Source: Symsagittifera roscoffensis (taxonomy: Eukaryota; Xenacoelomorpha; Acoela; Convolutidae). Taken from it: a stretch of 64,000 nucleotides of DNA. Location of the stretch: the NCBI RefSeq assembly GCF_963678635.1, contig NC_087065.1, positions 7,773,209 through 7,837,208 of the forward strand, written 5' to 3'. The position numbers and the translations under genes were made by a program. The notes below the pieces were generated by a model. It was not told the DNA's origin, made no database searches, and saw only the letters and a program-made list of their open reading frames with translations. Of the stretch, positions 1-13,620 are shown one piece after another. The stretch's first letter is position 1. Each line of letters starts with the position of its first letter.

Positions 1-850
1 ATAATATCCAAATTTAAGGGTGCTGTCTAGGAAACAATTGGAACTGGTTGAATAAATAAAGCAAAGAGCTTCACAGTATCCAAGTTTAGAGGTGCTGTCT
101 TCTAAACAGTTGCAGATGCTTAAGGAAGTGAATTCAAAGCATCCATAGCAACCAGTTTTAAGTGTGCTGTCTACTTAACAGTTGCAGTTGGTAATAAAAG
201 TAAAATCAGAGCGTACATAGCATCCAGGTTTACAAGTGCTGTCTATTAAGCAGTTGCAACTATTTGAAGCAGGTAACTCAGAGCATCAATGGCATCCAGG
301 CTTAAAGGTGTTATCTACTAAACAATTGAACTGATTGACGAAGTAAACACAGAGCATCCCTAGCATCCAGTTTTAAACTAACTGTCTAATAAGCAGTTGC
401 AATTGATTCAATAAGAAAAATCGGAGCATCAATAGTATCCAAGTTTAAAGGTGGTTTCTACTAAGAAATTGCAATTGATTGAAGAAGTAAGAGCAACTAT
501 CGCATCCATGTTTCCAGGTGCTGTCTACTAAATAGTTGGCATTAATTGAAGCAGTAAATTGAGAGCATCAATAGCATCCAGATTTTAGGGTGCTGTCTAG
601 TAAACAATTGGAACTGGTTGAAAAATTTATCTCACAACATCAATTTCATCCAAATATATAACTGCTGTCTACTAAACAATTGCAAATTATTAAAAAATAA
701 ACTCAGAGCATCCACAGCATGCAGGTATAAAGGAACTGTCTAGTAAACAGTTGCAATTGTAATTGATTAAAAAAGTAAGCTCAGAGCAGCCAAAGCATCC
801 AGTTTTAATGGTAGTGTATACTAAACAGTTGCAACTGATTGAAGAAGTAA

Positions 851-2622
851 GATCAGACGGTACATTTTGTTCAGGTTAACAGGTGTTGTCTATTAAACAG
901 ATGCAACTAGTTGAAGCAGTGGACTCAGAGCATCAGTAGCATTCAGGTTTAAAGTTACTGTCTTCTAAACAGTTGCAATTGATTTTTTGAAAAAATCAGA
1001 GCATCCATAGCCTCCAGGTTTTCAGGTGCTGTCTACTAAACCAGTGCTACTAATTGAGGCAGGTAATTCAGAGCATCAATAGCATCCAGGATTAAAGGTG
1101 TTGTCCACTAAACGATTGAACTGATTGAAGAAGTAAACTCCGAGCATCTATAGCATTCAGCTTTACAGGTGCTGTCTACTAAACAGTTGCAACTAAATGA
1201 AGCCTTAAACTCAAAGCATCAAAAGCATCAAAGTGTAAAAGTGCTGTCTTGTAAACAATTGGAACTGTTTGAATAAAAAAACTCAAGCATCCATAGCATC
1301 CAATTTTGAGTGTACTGTCTACTAAACAGTTGCAATTGATTAAAAAGTAAAATCAGAGCGTACATAGCAACCAAGTTTACAAGTGCTGTTTATCAAACAG
1401 TTGCAAATAATCGAAGCAATTAAATCAGAGCATCCATTGAATCCAGTTTTCCAGGTGCTCTCGACTAAACAGTTGCAACTAATGGAAGCAGTAGAAGCAG
1501 AGCACCAATAGCATCCAGGTTTAAAGGTGCTGCCTACTAAACAGTTGAAACTGGTTGAATAAGTAAAATCAGAGCATGAATAGAATTCAAGTTTACAGAT
1601 GCTGTCTACTAAACAGTTGCAATTAAACAAAAAATTAAAATCAGAGCATCCATAGCATCCAGGTTTTTAAGTTCTGTCTACTAAAAAGTTGCAAGTAATC
1701 GAAGCACTTAACTCAGAGCATCCATAGCATCCAGCTCGGAGCAACAAAAGCATCCAAGTTTAAAGGTGATTTCCACTAAAAAAATACAATTGATTGAAGA
1801 AGTAAGAGCAACTATCGCATCCATGTTTACAGGTGCTGTCTATTAAACAGTTGGAATTAATTGAAGCAGTAAATTCAGAGCATAAATAGCATCCAGGTTT
1901 TAGGGTGCTGTCTAGTAAACAATTGGAATTGGTTGAATAAATAAACTCAGAGCATCATAGTATCCAAGTTAAGAAGTGCCGTCTTCTAAACAGTTGGAAT
2001 TAATTGAAGCAATAAATTCAGAGCATCAATAGCATTCAAATTTTAGGGTTTTGTCTAGTAAACAATTGGAACTGGTTGAAAACTTCAACTCACAACATCA
2101 ATTTCATCCAAACTTATTGGTGCTGTCTACTAAACAATTGCAAAACATTTTTAAAAAATAACTCAGAGCATCCACAGCATCCAGGTATAAAGGAACTGTC
2201 TAGTAAACAGTTGCAATTGCAATTGATTAAAAAGTAAAATCAAAGCAGACATAGTATCCAAGTTTAAGGGTGCTGTCTAGGAAACAATTGAAACTGGTTG
2301 AATAAGTAAACTCAGAGCATCACAGTATCCAAGTTTAGAGGTGCTGTCTTCTAAACAGTTGCAGATGATTAAGGAAGTGAATTCAAAGCATCCATATCAT
2401 CCAGTTTTAAGTGTACTGTCTACTAAACAGTTGCAATTGATTAAAAAGTGAAATCAGAGCGTACATAGCATCCAGGTTTACAAGTGCTGTCTATTAAGCA
2501 GTTGCAACTATTTGAAGCAGGTAATTCAGAGCATCCATAGCATCCAGGTTTTAAAGTACTGTCTCCTAAAAAGTTGCAACTAATCGAAGCAGTGTACTCA
2601 GAGCACCCATAGCATCCAGGTA
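851..2622 (+). repeat. segmental duplication inside array (partner 8235-10003)
   Basis: This block recurs at 8235-10003 with an offset of about 7382 bp. Both copies share rare marks: the broken unit GATCAGACGGTACAT at the left, TCAAAAGCATCAAAGTG, and AGCTCGGAGCA in the middle. Similarity stops at about 2622 and 10003, where one copy continues GGTATAAAGG and the other GGCTTTACCGG. The partner is nearly identical by eye, so the duplication is recent relative to divergence between units. Confidence 0.8.
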
Positions 2623-4199
2623 TAAAGGAACTGTCTAGTAAACAGTTGCAATTGCAATTGATTAAAAAAGTAAAATCAGAGCGGACATAATATCCAAATT
2701 TAAGGGTGCTGTCTAGGAAACAATTGGAACTGGTTGAATAAATAAAGCAAAGAGCTTCAGAGTATCCAAGTTTAGAGGTGCTGTCTTCTAAACAATTGGC
2801 ATTAATTGAAGCAGTAAATTGAGAGCATCAATAGCATCCAGATTTTATGGTGCTGTCTAGTAAACAACTGTAAATTATTAACAAAATAATTTCAGAGCAT
2901 CCACAGCATCCAGGTATAAAGGAACTGTCTAGTAAACAGTTGCAATTGCAATTGATTAAAAAAGTAACATCAGAGCGGACATATCCAAATTTAAGGGTGC
3001 TGTCTAGGAAACAATTGGAATTGGTTGAATAAATAAAGCAAAGAGCTTCACAGTATCCAAGTTTTAAGTGTACTGTCTACTTAACAGTTGCAATTGGTAA
3101 TAAAAAAAATCAGAGCGTACATAGCATCCAGGTTTACAAGTGCTGTTCATTAAGCAGTTGCAACTATTTGAAGCAGGTAACTCAGAGCATCAATGGCATC
3201 CAGGTTTAAAGGTGTTGTCTACTAATCAATTGAACTGATTGACGAAGTAAACACAGAGCATCCCTAGCATCCAGTTTTAAACTAACTGTCTAATAAGCAG
3301 TTGCAATTGATTCAATAAGAAAAATCGGAGCATCAATAGCATCCAAGTTTAAAGGTGGTTTCTACTAAGAAATTGCAATTGATTGAAGAAGTAAGAGCAA
3401 CTATCGCATCCATGTTTACAGGTGCTGTCTACTAAATAGTTGGCATTAATTGAAGCAGTAAATTGAGAGCATCAATAGCATCCAGATTTTAGGGTGCTGT
3501 CTAGTAAACAATTAGAACTGGTTGAAAAATTTAACTCACAACATCAATTTCATCCAAATATATAACTGCTGTCTACTAAACAATTGCAAATTATTAAAAA
3601 ATAAACTCAGAGCATCCACAGCATGCAGGTATAAAGGAACTGTCTAGTAAACAGTTGCAATTGCAATTGATTAAAAAGTAAAATCAGAGCAGACATAGTA
3701 CCCAAATTTAAGGGTGCTGTCTAGGAAACAATTGGAACTGGTTGAATAAATAAAGCAAAGAGCTTCAGAGTATCCAAGTTTAGAGGTGCTGTCTTCTAAA
3801 CAATTGGCATTAATTGAAGCAGTAAATTGAGAGCATCAATAGCATCCAGATTTTAGGGTGCTGTCTAGTAAACAATTAGAACTGGTTGAAAAATTTAACT
3901 CACAACATCAATTTCATCCAAATATATAACTGCTGTCTACTAAACAATTGCAAATTATTAAAAAATAAACTCAGAGCATCCACAGCATGCAGGTATAAAG
4001 GAACTGTCTAGTAAACAGTTGCAATTGCAATTGATTAAAAAGTAAAATCAGAGCAGACATAGTACCCAAATTTAAGGGTGCTGTCTAGGAAACAATTGGA
4101 ACTGGTTGAATAAATAAACTCAGAGCATCACAGTATCTAAGTTTAGAGGATCTGTCTTCTAAACAGTTGGCATTAATTGAAGCAGTAAATTGAGAGCAT

Positions 4200-5100
4200 C
4201 AATAGCATCCAGATTTTATGGTGCTGTCTAGTAAACAATTGCAAATTATTAACAAAATAATTTCAGAGCATCCACAGCATCCAGGTATAAAGGAACTGTC
4301 TAGTAAACAGTTGCAATTGCAATTGATTAAAAAAGTAAACTCAGAGCAGCCAAAGCATCCAGTTTTAATGGTAGTGTATACTAAACAGTTGCAACTGATT
4401 GAAAAAGTAAGATCAGAGCGGACATAATATCCAAAGTTAAGGGTGCTGTCTAGGAAACAATTGGAACTGGTTGAATAAATAAAGCAAAGAGCTTCACAGT
4501 ATCCAAGTTTAGAGGTGATGTCTTCTAAACAGTTGGCATTAATTGAAGCAGTAAATTGAGAGCATCAATAGCATCCAGATTTTATGGTGCTGTCTAGTAA
4601 ATAATTGCAAATTATTAACAAAATAATTTCAGAGCATCCACAGCATCCAGGTATAAAAGAACTGTCTAGTAAACAGTTGCAATTGCAATTGATTAAAAAA
4701 GTAAAATCAGAGCGGACATATCCAAATTTAAGGGTGCTGTCTAGGAAACAATTGGAACTGGTTGAATAAACAAAGCAAAGAGCTTCACAGTATCCAAGTT
4801 TAGAGGTGCTGTCTTCTAAACAGTTGCAGATGATTAAGGACGTAAATTCAAAGCATCCATAGCATCCAGTTTTAAGGGTACTGTCTACTAAACAGTTGCA
4901 ATTGATTGAAAAGTGAAATCAGAGCGTACGTAGCATCCAGGTTTACAAGTGCTGTGTATAAAGCAGTTGCAACTAGTTGAAGCAGGTAACTCAGAGCATC
5001 AATAGCATCCAGGTTTAAAGGTGTTGTCTACTAAACAATTGAACTGATTGAAGAAGTAAACTCAGAGCATCCACAGCATGCAGGTATAAAGGAACTGTCT
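4200..5100 (+). repeat. segmental duplication inside array (partner 6504-7404)
   Basis: About 900 bp recurs at a constant offset of 2304 bp (exactly 32 x 72). Shared marks are TTATTAACAAAATAATTTC, the doubled GCAATTGCAATTG, GCAAAGAGCTTCACAG and GCATGCAGG. Only scattered single-base differences are visible. Confidence 0.8.
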
Positions 5101-5859
5101 AGTAAACAGTTGCAATTGCAATTGATAAAAAAAGTAAAATCAGAGCGGACATATCCAAGTTTAAGGGTGCTGTCTAGGAAACAATTGGAACTGGTTGAAT
5201 AACTAAAGCAAAGAACTTCACAGTATCCAAGTTTAGAGGTGCTGTCTTCTAAACAGTTGCAGATGATTAAGGAAGTGAATTCAAAGCAGCCATAGCAACC
5301 AGTTTTAAGTGTACTGTCTACTTAATAGTTGCAATTGGTAATAAAAAAAATCAGAGCGTACATAGCATCCAGGTTTACAAGTGCTGTCTATTAAGCAGTT
5401 GCAACTATTTGAAGCAGGTAACTCAGAGCATCAATGGCATCCAGGTTTAAAGGTGTTGTCTACTAATCAATTGAACTGATTGACGAAGTAAACACAGAGC
5501 ATCCCTAGCATCCAGTTTTAAACTAACTGTCTAATAAGCAGTTGCAATTGATTCAATAAGAAAAATCGGAGCATCAATAGCATCCAAGTTTAAAGGTGGT
5601 TTCTACTAAGAAATTGCAATTGATTGAAGAAGTAAGAGCAACTATCGCATCCATGTTTACAGGTGCTGTCTACTAAATAGTTGGCATTAATTGAAGCAGT
5701 AAATTGAGAGCATCAATAGCATCCAGATTTTAGGGTGCTGTCTAGTAAAAAATTAGAACTGGTTGAAAAATTTAACTCACAACATCAATTTCATCCAAAT
5801 ATATAACTGATGTCTACTAAACAATTACAAATTATTAAAAAATAAACTCAGAGCATCCA

Positions 5860-6720
5860 CAGCATGCAGGTATAAAGGAACTGTCTAGTAAACAGTTGCA
5901 ATTGCAATTGTTTAAAAAAGTAAAATCAGAGCGGACATAGTATCCAAATTTAAGGGTGCTGTCTAGGAATAAATGGAACTGGTTGAATAAATAAAGCAAA
6001 GAGCTTCACGGTATCCAAGTTTAGAGGTGCTGTCTTCTAAACAGTTGCAGATGCTTAAGGAAGTGAATTGAAAGCATCCATAGCAACCAGTTTTAAGTGT
6101 ACTGTCTACTTAACAGTTGCAGTTGGTAATAAAAGTAAAATCAGAGCGTACATAGCATCCATGTTTACAAGTGCTGTCTATTAAGCAGTTGCAACTATTT
6201 GAAGCAGGTAACTCAGAGCATCAATGGCATCCAGGTTTAAAGGTGTTATCTACTAAACAATTGAACTGATTGACGAAGTAAACACAGAGCATCCCTAGCA
6301 TCCAGTTTTAAAATAACTGTCTAATAAGCAGTTGCAATTGATTCAATAAAAAAAATCGGAGCATCAATAGCATCCAAGTTTAACGGTGGTTTCTACTAAG
6401 AAATTGCATTTGATTGAAGAAGTAAGAGCAACTATCGCATCCATGTTTACAGGTGCTGTCTACTAAATAATTGGCATTAATTGAAGCAGTAAATTAGGAG
6501 CATCAATAGCATCCAGATTTTAGGGTGCTGTATAGTAAACAATTGCAAATTATTAACAAAATAATTTCAGAGCATCCACAGCATCCAGGTATAAAGGAAC
6601 TGTCTAGTAAACAGTTGCAATTGCAATTGATTAAAAAAGTAAACTCAGAGCAGCCAAAGCATCCAGTTTTAATGGTAGTGTATACTAAACAGTTGCAACT
6701 GATTGAAAAAGTAAGATCAG
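5860..6720 (+). repeat. segmental duplication inside array (partner 7380-8240)
   Basis: About 860 bp recurs with an offset of about 1518 bp. It overlaps the end of the 2304-bp-offset duplication, so at least two copying events are superimposed. Diagnostic marks are GCAATTGTTTAAAAAAG, AGCTTCACGGTATCC and GTGCTGTATAGTAAA. The partner carries one extra stop-creating change near 8058 (TAAATAATTGC for TAAACAATTGC). Confidence 0.75.
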
Positions 6721-9700
6721 AGCGGACATAATATCCAAATTTAAGGGTGCTGTCTAGGAAACAATTGGAACTGGTTGAATAAATAAAGCAAAGAGCTTCA
6801 CAGTATCCAAGTTTAGAGGTGATGTCTTCTAAACAGTTGGCATTAATTGAAGCAGTAAATTGAGAGCATCAATAGCATCCAGATTTTATGGTGCTGTCTA
6901 GTAAAAAATTGCAAATTATTAACAAAATAATTTCAGAGCATCCACAGCATCCAGGTATAAAAGAACTGTCTAGTAAACAATTGCAATTGCAATTGATTAA
7001 AAAAGTAAAATCAGAGCGGACATATCCAAATTTAAGGGTGCTGTCTAGGAAACAATTGGAACTGGTTGAATAAACAAAGCAAAGAGCTTCACAGTATCCA
7101 AGTTTAGAGCTGCTGTCTTCTAAACAGTTGCAGATGATTAAGGACGTAAATTCAAAGCATCCATAGAATCCAGTTTTAAGGGTACTGTCTACTAAACAGT
7201 TGCAATTGATTGAAAAGTGAAGTCAGAGCGTACGTAGCATCCAGGTTTACAAGTGCTGTCTATAAAGCAGTTGCAACTAGTTGAAGCAGGTAACTCAGAG
7301 CATCAATAGCATCCAGGTTTAAAGGTGTTGTCTACTAAACAATTGAACTGATTGAAGAAGTAAACTCAGAGCATCCACAGCATGCAGGTATAAAGGAACT
7401 GTCTAGTAAACAGTTGCAATTGCAATTGTTTAAAAAAGTAAAATCAGAGCGGACATAGTATACAAATTTAAGGGTGCTGTCTAGGAAACAATTGGAACTG
7501 GTTGAATAAATAAAGCAAAGAGCTTCACGGTATCCAAGTTTAGAGGTGCTGTCTTCTAAACAGTTGCAGATGCTTAAGGAAGTGAATTGAAAGCATCCAT
7601 AGCAACCAGTTTTAAGTGTACTGTCTACTTAACAGTTGCAGTTGGTAATAAAAGTAAAATCAGAGCGTACATAGCATCCAGGTTTACAAGTGCTGTCTAT
7701 TAAGCAGTTGCAACTATTTGAAGCAGGTAACTCAGAGCATCAATGGCATCCAGGTTTAAAGGTGTTATCTACTAAACAATTGAACTGATTGACGAAGTAA
7801 ACACAGAGCATCCCTAGCATCCAGTTTTAAAATAACTGTCTAATAAGCAGTTGCAATTGATTCAATAAAAAAAATCGGAGCATCAATAGCATCCAAGTTT
7901 AACGGTGGTTTCTACTAAGAAATTGCATTTGATTGAAGAAGTAAGAGCAACTATCGCATCCATGTTTACAGGTGCTGTCTACTAAATAATTGGCATTAAT
8001 TGAAGCAGTAAATTAGGAGCATCAATAGCATCCAGATTTTAGGGTGCTGTATAGTAAATAATTGCAAATTATTAACAAAATAATTTCAGAGCATCCACAG
8101 CATCCAGGTATAAAGGAACTGTCTAGTAAACAGTTGCAATTGCAATTGATTAAAAAAGTAAACTCAGAGCAGCCAAAGCATCCAGTTTTAATGGTAGTGT
8201 ATACTAAACAGTTGCAACTGATTGAAGAAGTAAGATCAGACGGTACATATTGTTCAGGTTAACAGGTGCTGTCTATTAAACAGATGCAACTAGTTGAAGC
8301 AGTAGACTCAGAGCATCAGTAGCATTCAGGTTTAAAGTTACTGTCTTCTAAACCGTTGCAATTGATTTTTTGAAAAAATCAGAGCATCCATAGCCTCCAG
8401 GTTTTCAGGTGCTGTCTACTAAACCAGTGCTACTAATTGAGCCAGGTAATTCAAAGCATCAATAGCATCCAGGATTAAAGGTGTTGTCCACTAAACGATT
8501 GAACTGATTGAAGAAGTAAACTCCGAGCATCTATAGCATTCAATTTTACAGGTGCTGTCTACAAAACAGTTGCAACTAATTGAAGCCTTAAACTCAAAGC
8601 ATCAAAAGCATCAAAGTGTAAAAGTGCTGTCTTGTAAACAATTGGAACTGTTTGAATAAGAAAAATCAAGCATCCATAGCATCCAGTTTTAAGTGTACTG
8701 TCTACTAAACAGTTGCAATTGATTAAAAAAGTAAAATCAAAGCGTACATAGCAACCAGGTTTACAAGTGCTGTCTATCAAACAGTTGCAAATAATCGAAG
8801 CAATTAAATCAGAGCATCCATTGAATCCAGTTTTCCAGGTGCTCTCGACTAAACAGTTGCAACTAATGGAAGCAGTAGAAGCAGAGCACCAATAGCATCC
8901 AGGTTTAAAGGTGCTGCCTACTAAACAGTTGAAACTGGTTGAATAAGTAAAATCAGAGCATGAATAGAATTCAAGTTTACAGATGCTGTCTACTAAACAG
9001 TTGCAGTTAAATAAAAAATTAAAATCAGAGCACCCATAGCATCCAGGTTTTTAGGTTCTGTTTACTAAAAAGTTGCAAGTAATCGAAGCACTTAACTCAG
9101 AGCATCCATAGCATCCAGCTCGGAGCATCAAAAGCATCCAAGTTTAAAGGTGATTTCCACTAAAAAAATTACAATTGATTGAAGAAGTAAGAGCAACTAT
9201 CGCATCCATGTTTACAGGTGCTGTCTACTAAACAGTTGGAATTAATTGAAGCAGTAAATTCAGAGCATCAATAGCATCCAGGTTTTAGGGTGCTGTCTAG
9301 TAAACAATTGGAACTGGTTGAATAAATAAACTCAGAGCATCATAGTATCCAAGTTAAGAAGTGCGTCTTCTAAACAGTTGGAATTAATTGAAGCAATAAA
9401 TTCAGAGCATCAATAGCATTCAAATTTTAGGGTTTTGTCTAGTAAACAATTGGAACTGGTTGAAAACTTCAACTCAGAACATCAATTTCATCCAAACTAA
9501 TAAGTGCTGTCTACTAAACAATTGCAAAATATTTTAAAAAAATAACTCAGAGCATCCACAGCATCCAGGTATAAAGGAACTGTCTAGTAAACAGTTGCAA
9601 TTGCAATTGATTAAAAAAGTAAAAAGCAGACATAGTATCCAAGTTTAAGGGTGTTGTCTAGGAAAAAATTGAAACTGGTTGAATAAATAAACTCAGAGCA

Positions 9701-12700
9701 TCACAGTATCCAAGTTTAGAGGTGCTGTCTTCTAAACAGTTGCAGATGATTAAGGAAGTGAATTCAAAGCATCCATATCATCCAGTTTTAAGTGTACTGT
9801 CTACTTAATAGGTGCAATTGATTAAAAAGTGAAATCAGAGCGTACATAGCACCCAGGTTTACAAGTGCTGTCTATTAAGCAGTTGCAACTATTTGAAGCA
9901 GGTAATTCAGAGCATCTATAGCATCCAGGTTTTAAAGTACTGTCTCCTAAACAGTTGCAACTAATCGAAGCAGTGTACTCAGAGCATCCATAGCATCCGG
10001 CTTTACCGGTGCTGTCTACTAAACATTTGCAACTAACTGATGCAGTAAACTCAGAGCATCAAAAGTCTCAAGGTGTAAAAGTGCTGCCTACTAAACCATT
10101 GGAACTGGTTGAACATATAAATTCAGAGCATCAATAGCAACCAATTTTAGAAGTGCTGTCTACCAAACAGCCGCAATTGAAAGAAAAAGAAAAATCAAAG
10201 CATCCCTAGCATCCAGTTTCAAACTTACTGTCTACTAAGCAGTTGCAATTGATTGAATAAGAAAAATCGGAGCATCAAAAGCATCCAAGTTTAGAGGTGG
10301 TTCCTACTAAGAAATTGCAATTGATTGAAGAAGTAAGAGCAACTATCGCATCCATGTTTACAGGTGCTGTCTACTAAACAGTTGGCATTAATTGAAGCAG
10401 TAAATTGAGAGCATCAATAGCATCCAGATTTTATGGTGCTGTCTAGTAAACAATTGCAAATTATTAACAAAATAATTTCAGAGCCTCCACAGCATCCAGG
10501 TATAAAGGAACTGTCTAGTAAACGGTTGCAATTGCAATTGATTAAAAAAGTAAAATCAGAGTGGACATAATATCCAAATTTAAGGGTGCTGTCTAGGAAA
10601 CAATTGGAACTGGTTGAATAAATAAAGCAAAGAGCTTCACAGTATACAAGTTTAGAGGTGCTGTCTTCTAAACAGTTGCAGATGATTAAGGAAGTGAATT
10701 CAAAGCATCCATAGCAACCAGTTTTAAGTGTACTGTCTACTAAACAGTTGCAATTGATTGAAAAGTGAAATCAGAGTGTACATAGCATCCAGGTTTACAA
10801 GTGCTGTCTATAAAGCAGTTGCAACTATTTGAAGCAGGTAACTCAGAGCATCAATAGCATCCAGGTTTAAAGGTGTTGTCTACTAAACAATTGAACTGAT
10901 TGAAGAAGTAAACTCAGAGTATCCATAGCATCCAGGTTTAAGGTACTGTCTCCTAAACAGTTGCAGCTAATCGAAAAAGTGTACTCAGAGCATCCATAGC
11001 ATCCAGCTTTACCGATACTGTCTGTTAAACATTTGCAACTAATTGATGCAGTAAACTCAGAGCATCAAAAGTCTCAAAGGTGTAAAGGTGCTGTCTACTA
11101 AACAATTGGAACTGGTTGAATATATAAATTCAGAGCATGAATAGCATCCAGGTTTAAAGGTGTTGTCTACTAAACAATTGAACTGATTGAAGAAGTAAAC
11201 TCAGAGTATCCATAGCATCCAGGTTTAAGGTACTGTCTCCTAAACAGTTGCAGCTAATCGAAAAAGTGTACTCAGAGCATCCATAGCATCCAGCTTTACC
11301 GATGCTGTCTGTTAAACATTTGCAACTAATTGATGCAGTAAACTCAGAGCATCAAAAGTCTCAAAGGTGTAAAGGTGCTGTCTACTAAACAATTGGAACT
11401 GGTTGAATATATAAATTCAGAGCATGAATAGCATCCAATTTTAGAAGTGTTGTCTACCAAACAGCTGCAACTGAGTGAAAAAGTAAAATCAAAGCATCCC
11501 TAGCATCCAGTTTCAAATTTACTGTCTACTAAGCAGTTGCAATTGATTGAATAAGAAAATTTTAAAAGTGGTTTCTTCTAAGAAATTGCAATTGATTGAA
11601 GAAGTAAGAGCAACTATCGCATCCATGTTTACAGGTGCTGTCTACTAAACAGTTGGCATTAATTGAAGCAGTAAAATGAGAGCATCAATAGCATCCAGAT
11701 TTTATGGTGCTGTCTAGTAAACAATTGCAAATTATTTAAAAAATAAACTCAGAGCATCCACAGCATCCCGGTATAAAGGAACTGTCTAGTAAACAGTTGC
11801 AATTGCAATTGATTAAAAAGTAAAATCGGAGCAGACATATTATCCAAGTTTAAGGGTGCTGTCTAGGAAACAATTGCAAATGGTTGAATAAATAACCTCA
11901 GAGCTTCACAGTATCCAAGTTTAGAGGTGCCGTCTTCTAAACATTTGCAGATGATTAAGGAAGTGAATTCAAAGCATCCATAGAATCAAGTTTTAAGTGT
12001 ACTGTCTACTAAACAGTTTCAATTGATTAAAAAAGTAAAATCAAAGCGTACATAGCATCCAGGTTTACAAGTGCTGTCTATTAGGCAGTTGCAACTATTT
12101 GAAGCAGGTAACTCAGAGCATCAATAGCATCCAGGTTTAGAGGTGTTGTCTACTAAACAATTGAATTGATTGAAGAAGTAAACTCAGAGCATCCATAGCA
12201 TCCAGCTTTTAAGGTAATGTCTCCTAAACTGTTGCAACTAATCGAAGCAGTGTACTCAGAGCATCCATAGCATCCAGCTTTACCGGTGCTGTCTACTAAA
12301 CAATTGCAACTAATTGATGCAGTAAACTCAGAGCATCAAAAGTCTCAAGGTGTAAAAGTGCTGTCTACTAAACAATTATAACTGGTTGAATATATATAAA
12401 TTCAGAGCATCAATAGCCTCCAAGTTTAGAAGTGCTGTCTACCAAACAGCTGCAATTGAATGAAAAAGAAAAATCAAAGCATCCCTAGCATCCAGTTTCA
12501 AACATACTGTCTAGTAAGCAGTTGCAATTGATTGAATAAGAAAAATCGGAGCATCAATAGCATCCAAGTTTAGAGGTGGTTCCTACTAAGAAATTGCAAT
12601 TGATTGAAGAAGTAAGAGCAACTATCGCATCCATGTTTACAGGTGCTGTCTACTAAACAGTTGGCATTAATTAAAACAGTAAAATGAGAGCATCAATAGC

Positions 12701-13620
12701 ATCCAGATTTTATGGTGCTGTCTAGTAAACAACTGCAAATTATTAAAAAAATAAACTCAGAGCATCCACAGCATCCAGGTATAAAGGAACTGTCTAGTAA
12801 ACAGTTGCAATTGCAATTGATTAAAAAAGTAAAATCGGAGCAGACATATTATCCAAATTTAAGGGTGCTGTCTAGGAAACAATTGGAACTGGTTGAATAA
12901 ATAACCTCAGAGCTTCACAGTATCCAAGTTTAGAGGTGCTGTCTTCTAAACAGTTGCAGATGATTAAGGAAGAGAATTCAAAGCATCCATAGAATCAAGT
13001 TTTAAGTGTACTGTCTAATAAACAGTTTCAATTGATTAAAAAAGTAAAATCAGAGCGTACATAGCATCCAGGTTTACAAGTGCTGTCTATTAGGCAGTTG
13101 CAACTATTTGAAGCAGGTAACTCAGAGCATGAATAGCTTCCAGGTTTAGAGGTGTTGTCTACTAAACAATTGAACTGATTGAAGAAGTAAACTCAGAGCA
13201 TCCATAGCATCCAGGTTTTAAGGTACTGTCTCCTAAATAATTGCAACTAACGAAGCAGTGTACTCAGAGCATCCATAGCTTCCAGCTTTACCGGTGCTGT
13301 CTACTAAACAATTGCAACTAATTGATGCAGTAAACTCAGAGCATCAAAAGTCTCAAGGTGTAAAGGTGCTGTTAGAACTGGTTGAATATTTAAATTCAGA
13401 GCATCAATAGCCTCCAAGTTTAGAAGTGCTGTCTACCAAACAGCTTCAATTGAATGAAAAAGTAAAATCAAAGCATCCCTAGCATCCAGTTTTAAACTTA
13501 CTGTCTACTAAGCAGTTGCAATTGATTGAATAGGAAAAATCTGAGCATCAATAGCATCCAAGTTTAAAGGTCGTTTCTACTAAAAAGTTGCAATTGATTG
13601 AAGAAGTAAGAGCAACTGTC

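Noticed and set aside
1340-1630. Cys-rich open frame on the minus strand of the satellite (also near 8559-8780).
   Set aside because: It is the antisense shadow of the 72-bp repeat; it breaks in neighbouring units and has no start or conserved pattern.
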